A DNA stretch of 37,653 nucleotides, from contig OMZR01000026.1 of NCBI GenBank assembly GCA_900315575.1, positions 1 to 37,653 on the forward strand. Reading direction: 5' to 3'. This DNA comes from an uncultured Veillonellaceae bacterium. GTDB taxonomy: Bacteria; Bacillota; Negativicutes; Selenomonadales; Selenomonadaceae. The notes beneath the pieces are model-generated. The model made no database searches and was not told where the DNA came from. It worked only from the letters and a program-made list of their open reading frames with translations. The position numbers were made by a program, and so were the translations under genes. Shown piece by piece: positions 8,843-15,816 of this stretch (positions are counted from its first letter, which is position 1; every line of letters begins with the position of its first letter).

Positions 8843-8904
8843 GCCATCAGATTAAGGAAATGTGGAGCCGCCATCCGGCGGAAAACAGGGAGGATGTGGA
8901 CATC

Positions 8905-9828
8905 ATGAAACTCACCATGAACAACCAGAAGAACAACAAACGCATCGCTATGCTCGTGGCCTGCTCGTTCGGCTTCAGCGTCGCGTTCGGCTTCGCGCCG
9001 ATCGGGACGACGAGCAGCTCAGCCCTCGGCGGAAGCATTGTGGAAGCTGCTTCTGCACAGACGGCCAGCAGCAACCTCGTGGGCCACGACAAGAAAGACA
9101 AGAAGGACAAGAAAAAGAAGAAGGGCAAGAAGCACGGCAAGGTCAAGAAGCCGACGAAGCCGCAGCAGAAAGTCAAGAAAGACGGCCGCGGCAAAGGCCA
9201 GAAGTGCACGGCGAAGATGCTGTCGAAAGCGGCTGCCCGCTCCGGCCTCAGCGTCCCGGCTTACGCGTACTACATGGGCTATGTTATCGTGACGGAAGAA
9301 GAGTATGCGGAGTACATGGAATCCTCGGATTATGAAGAATTCGAGCTCGTCGATGACAGCGACATCGATTGGGATGACATCGATGACGAGGAAATCGAAG
9401 ACGAGACGGAAGAATGGGAGGAGTACGAAGAGGAAGAGGAAGAGTACGAAGAGGACGAAGACGAGGACGACGAAGACGAGGAGGATGAAGACGAGGACGA
9501 AGACGACGAAGACGAGGACGACGAAGACGAGGAGGATGATGAAGAAGACGACGATGAAGATGAGGACGACGAAGACGAGGAGGATGAGGACGAAGACGAC
9601 GACGACGCCGACGATGAAGACGAAGACGCCGACGACGAAGATGATGAAGACGCCGACGACGAAGACGATGCCGACGATGAAGAGGAAGATGTCGATGAGG
9701 AAGAGGATGACGTCGACGAAGAAGAGGACGCTGACGACGGCGGTGACGAAGATTACGACGACGGCGGCGACTACGACGATGGTGGTGACGACGGCGGCGA
9801 TTACGATGATGGCGGCGACGATGAATAA
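8905..9828 (+). CDS. Exported protein with Lys-rich segment, shared domain and Asp/Glu tail
   Basis: The protein has 307 residues and its family is unknown to me. ATG 8905 lies 11 nt after GGGAGG and gives a signal peptide: basic NNKRIAM, a hydrophobic stretch, then AASAQ as a likely cleavage point near residue 49. Residues 57-98 are extremely Lys-rich (DKKDKKKKKGKKHGK). Residues 99-160 repeat the domain of the previous gene: QKCTAKML, YMGYVIVTEEEYAEYM, EEFELVDDSDIDWDDID. About 145 residues of nearly pure Glu/Asp follow, ending in YDDGGDDGG repeats. A basic block next to an acidic tail makes a polyampholyte that may bind divalent cations, wall polymers or itself. It has its own box promoter A and seems to lead a transcript that includes the small gene at 9874. 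Confidence 0.8.
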   Translation: MKLTMNNQKNNKRIAMLVACSFGFSVAFGFAPIGTTSSSALGGSIVEAASAQTASSNLVGHDKKDKKDKKKKKGKKHGKVKKPTKPQQKVKKDGRGKGQKCTAKMLSKAAARSGLSVPAYAYYMGYVIVTEEEYAEYMESSDYEEFELVDDSDIDWDDIDDEEIEDETEEWEEYEEEEEEYEEDEDEDDEDEEDEDEDEDDEDEDDEDEEDDEEDDDEDEDDEDEEDEDEDDDDADDEDEDADDEDDEDADDEDDADDEEEDVDEEEDDVDEEEDADDGGDEDYDDGGDYDDGGDDGGDYDDGGDDE

Positions 9829-9873
9829 TCGCAGCCGGGCGCAGATTGCCGCCTGATGACAAGGAGGTGTGTC

Positions 9874-10116
9874 ATGGGATTCCTGAATTTCCTAGATAGA
9901 AAACTCGACGATCTCAATGATGCAGTAGAACGTTTTGGTGATAAAGTCGATGAGTATTCCGATGGCATTGACAAGCTGGAGGAAGACTATGCAGGCCTGA
10001 GCACGGATGAACTCCTCAAGATCCGTGACCAGGACGGCCATTCTCTTGACATCCTCCAGAAGCGCGCGGCAGCTGCCCAAGTGCTCAAGTCGCGCGGCAT
10101 CGGCGACGACGACTAG
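9874..10116 (+). CDS. Small helical protein of unknown function
   Basis: The 80-residue product is highly charged and predicted to be helical (FLDRKLDDLNDAVERFGDKVDEY, then LSTDELLKIRD), ending in GIGDDD. It has no signal or membrane segment. ATG 9874 follows AAGGAGG at 6 nt, so translation is well supported; the frame also extends upstream to 9856. It starts 45 bp after the acidic exported protein and before a terminator, so the two are probably co-transcribed. I do not recognise it. Confidence 0.75.
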   Translation: MGFLNFLDRKLDDLNDAVERFGDKVDEYSDGIDKLEEDYAGLSTDELLKIRDQDGHSLDILQKRAAAAQVLKSRGIGDDD

Positions 10117-10209
10117 GGAGGGCAGCGTGCCTCGGACGGATACGGTTTTTCGCTCCGGGGCCACCACTCCTTCCCGCATTCCTATTCCTATTCCTAATTC
10201 ACCGAGAGG

Positions 10210-10238
10210 AGGGCTGCTGCTATCGCACAGCCCTTTTT
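10210..10238 (+). terminator. Rho-independent terminator
   Basis: AGGGCTG (10210-10216) pairs with CAGCCCT (10228-10234), followed by five T. It closes the acidic-protein transcript. Upstream at about 10178-10198 there is a short tandem ATTCCT repeat (three copies). Confidence 0.75.
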
Positions 10239-10274
10239 CTCGTTTCTGAAAACAAATCTTACGGAGGGATCCTT

Positions 10275-10751
10275 ATGGCAGAAGAAAAGAAAAAAGAGGA
10301 CGGCGAGAAGAAGCTTTCTGACCGCCAGACGAAGCTCGTGGCACTCACGGCACTGCTGCTCGCCATCTGCGCGACGTTCTCGTCGCTGAAAGCCGGCGGC
10401 CTGTCGAATGCGGCCATCCTCGCGCAGAGCCAGGCCTCGGATCAGTGGGCGTACTATCAGGCAAAGAGCCTGAAGGAGAACACGTACAAAGTCCAGATCG
10501 ATGCCATCAAGCTGCACAAAGGGCAGTTTGACACCGCGCAGGCGGACAAGATCGCGGCGGGCTATCAGGAGAAGATCGACCAGTACAAGCAGGAAGAGCA
10601 GGAGATCAGCGAGAAAGCGAAAGCGCTCGAAGCGCAGCGCGACCGCTCTCTGGAGCTTCGCAAAGGCTTTTCAAGCGGCCTGACGTACCTGCAGATCGCC
10701 ATCCTGCTCGCATCGCTGACGGCGCTCGTCAAGCAGATCATGTTCTGGTAA
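10275..10751 (+). CDS. DUF4337-like membrane protein, truncated by an in-frame TAA
   Basis: The 158-residue product has one membrane segment near residues 18-36, the characteristic ASDQWAYYQAKSLKENTYK stretch of DUF4337, a coiled-coil middle, and a second membrane segment (TYLQIAILLASLTAL). It ends at TAA 10749-10751 right after IMFW. Translation in the same frame continues past that stop as ASIVVGVIGAYYFFSTLLLL to a second TAA at 10812-10814. Members usually end with a third hydrophobic segment beginning near WY(A/V)S, so the TAA most likely replaced a Tyr codon. The function of DUF4337 is unknown. The ribosome site is GGAGG 9 nt upstream. The gene may be functional in shortened form or decaying. 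Confidence 0.8.
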   Translation: MAEEKKKEDGEKKLSDRQTKLVALTALLLAICATFSSLKAGGLSNAAILAQSQASDQWAYYQAKSLKENTYKVQIDAIKLHKGQFDTAQADKIAAGYQEKIDQYKQEEQEISEKAKALEAQRDRSLELRKGFSSGLTYLQIAILLASLTALVKQIMFW

Positions 10752-10839
10752 GCGAGCATCGTCGTCGGCGTGATCGGTGCGTATTACTTCTTCTCAACGC
10801 TGCTGCTGCTATAACAACAACATACAGGGAGGAATTTTC

Positions 10840-12438
10840 ATGAAACGGTTCTTTTGCTGCCTGCTGCTCGTGCTGAGCCTTCTGACGAGCACGGCATTCG
10901 CTGCCGATTTTTCCGATCTCGTCATCCTGCACACGAATGACACGCATGGCTATGACCAGCGCGCGGCGGAAAGCGGCGTCAACGGCATGGCGGCCGTCGC
11001 CGAGGTCCGCGACGAACTTCTTGCACAGGGCAAGAACGTGTTGCTCGTCGATGCCGGCGACGCCATCCAGGACAACAACCTCGTGAATTTCAGCAAAGGC
11101 GCATCGGCCATCCAGTTCATGAATGCCGTGGGTTATGACGCGATGTGCCTCGGCAACCATGAATTCGACTATGGGCAGGATGTGACGCTCGCGCGCATCC
11201 GCGAGGCGCATTTCCCGATGATGGCCTGCAACATCGTCGTCGAGGCGACGGGCGACCTCTTCACGCAGCCATCGACGATTGTCAGGAAGGGCAAGCACAA
11301 GATCGGCGTCATCGGCATCACGACGCCGGAAGCGGCCACGAGCGCTTCGCCGATGGCCGTCGCGGGCCTGAAATTCCTGCAAGGCAGCGACCTCTATGCC
11401 GCCGTGCAGACGCAGGTCGATGCTTTGAAAGCGAAGGACTGCGACCTCATCGTGGCCGTCGGCCACATGGGCAGCGAGAATTTCAATATCGGCAATCGCT
11501 CGAATGACGTGCTCGAAAATGTCAAGGGCATCGACGTCTTCATCGACGGCCATGACCATGCCGTGAAAAATCTCTATGTGAATGGCACGCTGCTCGCGGA
11601 GACGGGCAGCTACACGCACAACATCGGCCAGGTCATCTACAAGGATGGCAAGTGGCAGGAGGAACTGCTGCCGTTCGATGAAAACCGCGCGCAGGATGCG
11701 AAAGTTGAAAAGCTCATCGACAGCGTCGCAGCCGATGTCAACGCCAAGCTCTCGGCTCCGATCGGGGAGACCGCTTTTCTGCTCGATGGCGCGCGCGATC
11801 CCGGCGTGCGCACGATGGAGATGAATGCCGGCGACTTCGTCGCGGACGCTTTCCTCTGGCAGGCAAATCAGGCCATGGTGATCGACGGCGTAAAGGTCGA
11901 TGCGGCTATTGTGAATGGCGGCGGCATCCGCGCGGGCATTCCGGCAGGCACAGTGACGCTCGGCAGCATTTCGCGCGCCGTGCCGTACAACAATGTGCTC
12001 TACGTCATGACGCTGAAGGGCAAAGACCTTTTGGAGCTCATCGAGGCCGCGACATGTGCGACGCCGCGCGCCATCGGCGCTTTCCCGCAGGTCGCCGGCA
12101 TGAAGTACACGGTCGATACGCGCGTGCCGTATGAAAACGGCCGGCAGTATCCGGCCAGCACGTACTTCGCGCCGAAGAATCTCGGCTCGCGCGTCACGAT
12201 TACGGAAGTCGGCGGCAAGCCGTTTGACATGGACGCGACGTACCGCGTCGTCACGGTCGAATTCGTCGTCCGCGGCGGCGACGCCTACGGCCACTGCGTC
12301 GAGCCCGGCGCCATCACGATGGCCAGCATCGGCTATGTCGACAAAGACGCTATCCAGAACTATCTCAAAGAAGAACTGGCGGGCATTGTGCCGGACAGCT
12401 ACCGCACCCCGCAGGGGCGGATTACGATTCTGGAGTGA
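10840..12438 (+). CDS. Secreted 5'-nucleotidase / cyclic phosphodiesterase family (UshA-like)
   Basis: The protein has 532 residues with a clear signal peptide (hydrophobic LLLVLSLLTSTAFA, cleavage after AFA-A). The metallophosphatase domain shows all metal motifs in order: HTNDTHG, LLVDAGD, CLGNHEFDYG, VGHMG and IDGHDH. The C-terminal 5'-nucleotidase domain (from about residue 300) has VNGGGIRAG and the substrate-stacking region near YNNVLYVMTLKG. Such enzymes act outside the cytoplasmic membrane, taking phosphate from nucleotides, sometimes also from cyclic nucleotides or UDP-sugars. ATG 10840 is 6 nt after GGGAGGA. It starts 88 bp after the DUF4337 stop with no terminator between, so co-transcription is possible. 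Confidence 0.92.
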   Translation: MKRFFCCLLLVLSLLTSTAFAADFSDLVILHTNDTHGYDQRAAESGVNGMAAVAEVRDELLAQGKNVLLVDAGDAIQDNNLVNFSKGASAIQFMNAVGYDAMCLGNHEFDYGQDVTLARIREAHFPMMACNIVVEATGDLFTQPSTIVRKGKHKIGVIGITTPEAATSASPMAVAGLKFLQGSDLYAAVQTQVDALKAKDCDLIVAVGHMGSENFNIGNRSNDVLENVKGIDVFIDGHDHAVKNLYVNGTLLAETGSYTHNIGQVIYKDGKWQEELLPFDENRAQDAKVEKLIDSVAADVNAKLSAPIGETAFLLDGARDPGVRTMEMNAGDFVADAFLWQANQAMVIDGVKVDAAIVNGGGIRAGIPAGTVTLGSISRAVPYNNVLYVMTLKGKDLLELIEAATCATPRAIGAFPQVAGMKYTVDTRVPYENGRQYPASTYFAPKNLGSRVTITEVGGKPFDMDATYRVVTVEFVVRGGDAYGHCVEPGAITMASIGYVDKDAIQNYLKEELAGIVPDSYRTPQGRITILE

Positions 12439-12448
12439 AGCGCAAATG

Positions 12449-12515
12449 CATTTCGTGCCAAAAAAGTGCGTTTCGTGCCACATTCCGACTTTCGCCCGCA
12501 GAAATATGGTAAGGT
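12449..12515 (+). promoter_or_regulatory. Direct-repeat box promoter B
   Basis: TGCATTTCGTGCCA and TGCGTTTCGTGCCA have cores starting at 12449 and 12469, 20 bp apart. The extended -10 TGGTAAGGT has its hexamer at 12510-12515, 41 bp after the second core. An overlapping TATGGT at 12505 is an alternative -10. The site begins 10 bp after the nucleotidase stop and precedes the 12584-14912 operon. Confidence 0.78.
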
Positions 12516-12583
12516 ATCCTCAGAAGGAAAAAAGAGATGCCATCCGGCATCGGGAGTCCTAAAATCCAAAGGAGGAAACCATC

Positions 12584-12841
12584 ATGAAAAACGCAACCAC
12601 CTCTGCACCAGTCAAAGAGAAGAGCATGGCCATCGCCATGATTCTCGCATTCCTGTTTGCTGCTGGCGGCTTCTACGTCGCGGGCGCGAAGAAGGGCGCG
12701 ATGCTGTTCTTCGGCTGCTGGATCCTCGGCATCATCCTCATGCAGGTGTCGCCGATGCTCGCGCCGATTACGAACATCGTGAGCTGCTTCGTCACGTACA
12801 AGTGGCTGAAAGAGTACAACAGCGGCGTCGCAATCGCGTGA
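12584..12841 (+). CDS. Small two-segment membrane protein
   Basis: The 85-residue product has two hydrophobic segments (about residues 15-34 and 40-64) joined by a short basic loop, GAKKG, and ends YKWLKEYNSGVAIA. It is not clearly assignable to a known family. AAAGGAGG lies 8 nt before the ATG. It is the first gene after box promoter B, with a TPR-containing exported protein gene 28 bp downstream. Confidence 0.7.
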   Translation: MKNATTSAPVKEKSMAIAMILAFLFAAGGFYVAGAKKGAMLFFGCWILGIILMQVSPMLAPITNIVSCFVTYKWLKEYNSGVAIA

Positions 12842-12869
12842 ACGCGCATGCGAAGACTGGTGATGCAGA

Positions 12870-13946
12870 ATGAAGCCATGGCGTGTGTGGAAACATACCA
12901 ACCATACCTGGAAGAAACCAGTGGCGGCGGCGCTGGCTGCGACGGTGCTGCTCTCGGGCGCACCGTGCGGCATGCAGCGCGCCGAAGCCGGATGGGACGG
13001 ATGGGATGATGTCATCGAAGCTGTCGGCGGCACGCTGATCGCCTTGCTCCAGCGAACACAGCTGCTGGACCTTGGTGACAATCCCGCCGTGCAGGCCGAG
13101 CTCTGCAGCCAGGCAGAAAAGGAAAATGACGGCCGTCCGGATCGGAGGGCCGTCATTTTGACGGACAGCGTCATGACGCGCCTCATCGAGCAGGCGTACG
13201 CAGACGATGCGCGGACAGGCGCACGGGAGACATTCCTGACAGACGAGCGCGAGCACGAGGCGGACGTCGAGAAAGAACGCGCGAAGCAGGCCGCGGCGGC
13301 TGAGGCATCGCCGAAAAAGGCGGCGAACGGCGACATGTATCTCGAACTCGGCCTTACCAATTTCGCCGAAAAAGAATACGCGCGCGCCAAAGCGCTCGAC
13401 GAAGAGAATCCGGACGCGGCCTGCGGCCTTGCCATGGTCGAAGGGCGGCGCGGCCATCATGAGCAGGCGCTCGCGATGGTGGACGAGGTGCTCGCGAAAC
13501 ATGCTGGAAACGCGCATGCCCTCGTCGCCCGCGCAAAAGCCCTCGAAGCCTACCGCGCCTACCACGAAGCCGCCCCGGAAGCCTGCGACATCCCTGCAGA
13601 TTACATGACGATGCTGGTCGATGGCATCACACACAGGATGGTGAAGGAAGATGAAAAAACTCGATTTCTGGCTTCGCGCCGGCGCACTTGGTACAGTGCT
13701 GGCATTTGCCGTGCCGCAGGTGCTGCCCGCGCCGCGTATGATGTCCGCACCCGTCGCTCGGGCGGCGACGGACTGGGACGCGATGGACGAGGACGAGCTC
13801 GCAGAACATCTCGGCGAGATGTCCGCCGAGGCCGTCATTGCTGTCATGCGGGACGAAGACCTCGACGATCCCGACATTCAGTCCGATGTCGAGGGCGAGA
13901 TCTGGGAGCGCGCGGAAAAAGCTGGCTGCGACCATCTGCTCGATGA
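12870..13946 (+). CDS. Exported TPR-containing protein whose frame overruns the next gene
   Basis: The frame encodes 358 residues. Residues 1-40 look like a signal peptide (WKKPVAAALAATVLLSGAP, ending near AEA-GW). Residues 145-235 contain two to three TPR-like helical pairs (MYLELGLTNFAEKEYARAKA, EQALAMVDEVLAKH). From about residue 260 the frame overlaps the CAP gene by 296 nt and reads as Arg-rich shadow sequence, so the natural C-terminus is probably near 13650 and the original stop has been lost; in the next frame a TGA at 13642-13644 sits just before the CAP start. A perfect hairpin lies inside the gene at 13123-13159. The N-terminal part vaguely recalls M48-type exported peptidases without any HEXXH, so it may be a remnant. 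Function unknown. Confidence 0.6.
   Translation: MKPWRVWKHTNHTWKKPVAAALAATVLLSGAPCGMQRAEAGWDGWDDVIEAVGGTLIALLQRTQLLDLGDNPAVQAELCSQAEKENDGRPDRRAVILTDSVMTRLIEQAYADDARTGARETFLTDEREHEADVEKERAKQAAAAEASPKKAANGDMYLELGLTNFAEKEYARAKALDEENPDAACGLAMVEGRRGHHEQALAMVDEVLAKHAGNAHALVARAKALEAYRAYHEAAPEACDIPADYMTMLVDGITHRMVKEDEKTRFLASRRRTWYSAGICRAAGAARAAYDVRTRRSGGDGLGRDGRGRARRTSRRDVRRGRHCCHAGRRPRRSRHSVRCRGRDLGARGKSWLRPSAR
13123..13159. other. Perfect 12-bp hairpin inside the TPR gene
   Basis: AAAATGACGGCC and GGCCGTCATTTT flank a 13-nt loop. The shape is that of a bidirectional terminator, with A-run before and T-run after, yet it lies within an open frame. It may mark an old gene boundary fused into this frame or cause partial termination. 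Confidence 0.6.
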
Positions 13947-14523
13947 CGAGACCGTCGAACAGCTCGCAAAGCAAGCCATTGAGGTTGCTTGGGAAGAATT
14001 CCCATCCGGCTCGCTCGACGATGAGGATGACGACGATACGACGTGTGAAGACGGCTCGTGCGATGACGAGGATGACGATGAAGACTACGACGATGACGAC
14101 GAAGACTACGATGAAGACGATGATGATGACGAGGACGATGGCAGCTACGCCGAATACGCCGAAGACGTCCTTGCCGCCGTCAACCGGAACCGTACCGCGT
14201 ACGGCCTCAGCCCGCTGACGCTCTCTGAAGATCTTTGCGAAGACGCGGACATCCGCGCTGAGGAAATCGTCTCGAACTTCTCCCATACGCGCCCCAATGG
14301 CTCGTCGTGCTTCACCGTCATCAGCGGCAGCTACCACCGCGTTGCGGAAAACATCGCGGGCGGCCATGCGACGGCGGAAGAGACCGTCGATCAGTGGATG
14401 AACTCGCCGCCCCACCGCGCGAACATCCTCGACCCCGCGCTCAAAGAACTCGGCGTCGGCTACTGCCACGCACCAGGAAGCGCATATGAGCACTACTGGG
14501 TGCAGCTCTTCCGCACGCGCTGA
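13651..14523 (+). CDS. Exported CAP/SCP-domain protein with acidic linker
   Basis: The protein has 290 residues. A signal peptide (KKLDFWLRAGALGTVLAFAVP..., cleavage near ARA-ATD) is followed by a helical acidic domain to residue 125 and an Asp/Glu/Tyr linker at about 125-165. The C-terminal CAP domain (about 168-290) shows VNRNRTAYGLSPLTLSEDL, FSHTRPNG, AENIAGGHATAEETVDQW, MNSPPHRANIL and the closing HYWVQLF, all family landmarks. Bacterial CAP proteins are extracellular and bind lipids, wall material or host ligands; activity varies. GGAAG lies 4 nt before ATG 13651. The acidic linker echoes the tails of the genes at 7772 and 8905, suggesting a common property needed at this cell surface. 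Confidence 0.88.
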   Translation: MKKLDFWLRAGALGTVLAFAVPQVLPAPRMMSAPVARAATDWDAMDEDELAEHLGEMSAEAVIAVMRDEDLDDPDIQSDVEGEIWERAEKAGCDHLLDDETVEQLAKQAIEVAWEEFPSGSLDDEDDDDTTCEDGSCDDEDDDEDYDDDDEDYDEDDDDDEDDGSYAEYAEDVLAAVNRNRTAYGLSPLTLSEDLCEDADIRAEEIVSNFSHTRPNGSSCFTVISGSYHRVAENIAGGHATAEETVDQWMNSPPHRANILDPALKELGVGYCHAPGSAYEHYWVQLFRTR

Positions 14524-14540
14524 CGGGAAAGGAGACGATC

Positions 14541-14912
14541 ATGAATGACATTTCCTGGCCCCGCCGCCTCGCCGCTGCCATCACCCATGCGAGCTGGATC
14601 GTCGGCGGCCTCGGCGCGGTCTGGCTGCCTCTGCTCTTCTGGTTGCTGTTCCGAAAGGACGATTTCGTGCGGCCGCATGCAAAGCAGGCGCTCTCGTGGC
14701 AGGTGCTGTCCCCCATCTTTGTCGGCGCGGTCGGTGTTGGCGTCGTGCTCGCCGGTCTTGCCGACCAAGACATGCAGACGGCCGCCATCATCCTCTGCGC
14801 CGCCATCGTGCCGACCGCGATCTTTCCGTTCATCGGCACGGTGAAAGCGCTCGCAAAGGAGCCCTACGGGTATCCGCTCTTGAAGATTTTTGTAGAATCT
14901 GGAAAAGAATGA
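14541..14912 (+). CDS. DUF4870-like small membrane protein
   Basis: The 123-residue product has three hydrophobic segments: an N-terminal THASWIVGGLGAVWLPLLFWLL, then a polar KDDFVRPHAKQALSW loop and two further segments. The arrangement, with a conserved HAKQALSWQ-like stretch after the first membrane segment, matches DUF4870 (Tic20-related fold), whose function is not established. AAAGGAG lies 7 nt before the ATG. It is the last gene of the operon from box promoter B and is followed by a strong terminator. Confidence 0.75.
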   Translation: MNDISWPRRLAAAITHASWIVGGLGAVWLPLLFWLLFRKDDFVRPHAKQALSWQVLSPIFVGAVGVGVVLAGLADQDMQTAAIILCAAIVPTAIFPFIGTVKALAKEPYGYPLLKIFVESGKE

Positions 14913-14930
14913 ACGTATTTTGATCACAGG

Positions 14931-14964
14931 AGCCGTTGCAAAGTGCAGCGGCTTCTGTTTTTTT
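14931..14964 (+). terminator. Rho-independent terminator
   Basis: AGCCGTTGCA pairs with TGCAGCGGCT (one G-T pair) around a 3-nt loop, followed by TCTG and seven T. It closes the 12584-14912 operon. Confidence 0.88.
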
Positions 14965-15007
14965 GATGGATTCTCAAACTTTTCCAAACCTGTGGCAAAA
15001 TTGGGGC

Positions 15008-15036
15008 TTGACAAGGTTTTTTATAAAATTTATAAA
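15008..15036 (+). promoter_or_regulatory. Near-consensus sigma-70 promoter of the LytTR operon
   Basis: TTGACA (15008-15013), a 17-bp spacer and TATAAA (15031-15036). It has no copy of the direct-repeat box, so the regulator genes look constitutively transcribed. The leader to ATG 15106 is about 60 nt and AT-rich. Confidence 0.88.
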
Positions 15037-15105
15037 ACTACATGTGTTATCGTAAGAAATAAGAAAAATTTTGAACAAAACTTTGAATAAAAGGAGGGGA
15101 ACGGC

Positions 15106-15816
15106 ATGGGAAATGAACTGCTGATCTACATCTGCGACGATGAAGCCGACTCCGTCGAGGCCATCGAGACGCTCATCCACCAGGAACGCACAATCCGCGT
15201 CCGCACGGAAGCTTTCTCGTCTGGCGAGGAATTGCTGCCCGCGCTGAAGACGCGCCTGCCAGACCTCTTGATTCTCGATATTTTCATGGAGGGCATGGAC
15301 GGTATCACCGTCTTGCGGCAGATCCGCAGCATTGCGCGCGACCTGCCCGTCGCACTTTACAGCACGAGCACGGACTTCGCGCTCGAAGGCTACCGCCTGA
15401 AGGCCGTGCGCTATCTCGAAAAGCCCGTGAAGCAGGCCGACGTCCGCGAACTGCTGCGCTTCTTGCGAAAGACGCAGAGCGGCCGGCCGCTCTTCTACCT
15501 CGGGCAGAACGAATCCGTCCCGCTTGCAGACATCCTGTACTTCGAGCAGCAGAAGCACAAGATCGTGCTCCATCTCACGACGGGCGAGGAGCGGACGTAC
15601 TACGGCAAGCTCGACCAGCTCGAGTCGCTGAGCCCCGCGTTCGTCCGCAGCCACAAGAGTTATCTCGTGAACCTCGACCATGTCGTCGCCATCGATCGCG
15701 AGCTTTCGGTCTTCCGCATGCGCAATGGCTCGATGGCCTACATCCGCAAAGGCGAGCTGCCGGCCATGAAGCGGCGCTATGAAGAGAGGCTTATCGAGCG
15801 CGTGAGGTCCGAATGA
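15106..15816 (+). CDS. LytTR-type response regulator 1
   Basis: The protein has 236 residues. Residues 1-120 are a receiver domain with acidic CDDE near the N-terminus, phosphoacceptor Asp58 in LLILDIFMEGMDG and the conserved Lys in YLEKPVK. Residues about 130-236 are a LytTR DNA-binding domain (ILYFEQQKHKIVLHL, FVRSHKSYLVNLDHV). LytTR proteins bind two direct repeats spaced by about two helical turns and activate promoters lacking a -35, which is the design of the five box promoters in this window. AAAGGAGGGG precedes the ATG. The stop overlaps the kinase start (ATGA), so both are translated together. Confidence 0.93.
   Translation: MGNELLIYICDDEADSVEAIETLIHQERTIRVRTEAFSSGEELLPALKTRLPDLLILDIFMEGMDGITVLRQIRSIARDLPVALYSTSTDFALEGYRLKAVRYLEKPVKQADVRELLRFLRKTQSGRPLFYLGQNESVPLADILYFEQQKHKIVLHLTTGEERTYYGKLDQLESLSPAFVRSHKSYLVNLDHVVAIDRELSVFRMRNGSMAYIRKGELPAMKRRYEERLIERVRSE

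Noticed and set aside
10178-10198. ATTCCT tandem repeat as a regulatory or phase-variable element
   Set aside because: Only three units, in a non-coding stretch just before a terminator; nothing suggests function.
10738-12483. 581-codon minus-strand frame opposite the 5'-nucleotidase
   Set aside because: The plus strand carries all metal motifs of the nucleotidase; the opposite frame starts inside the repeat box and has no domain.
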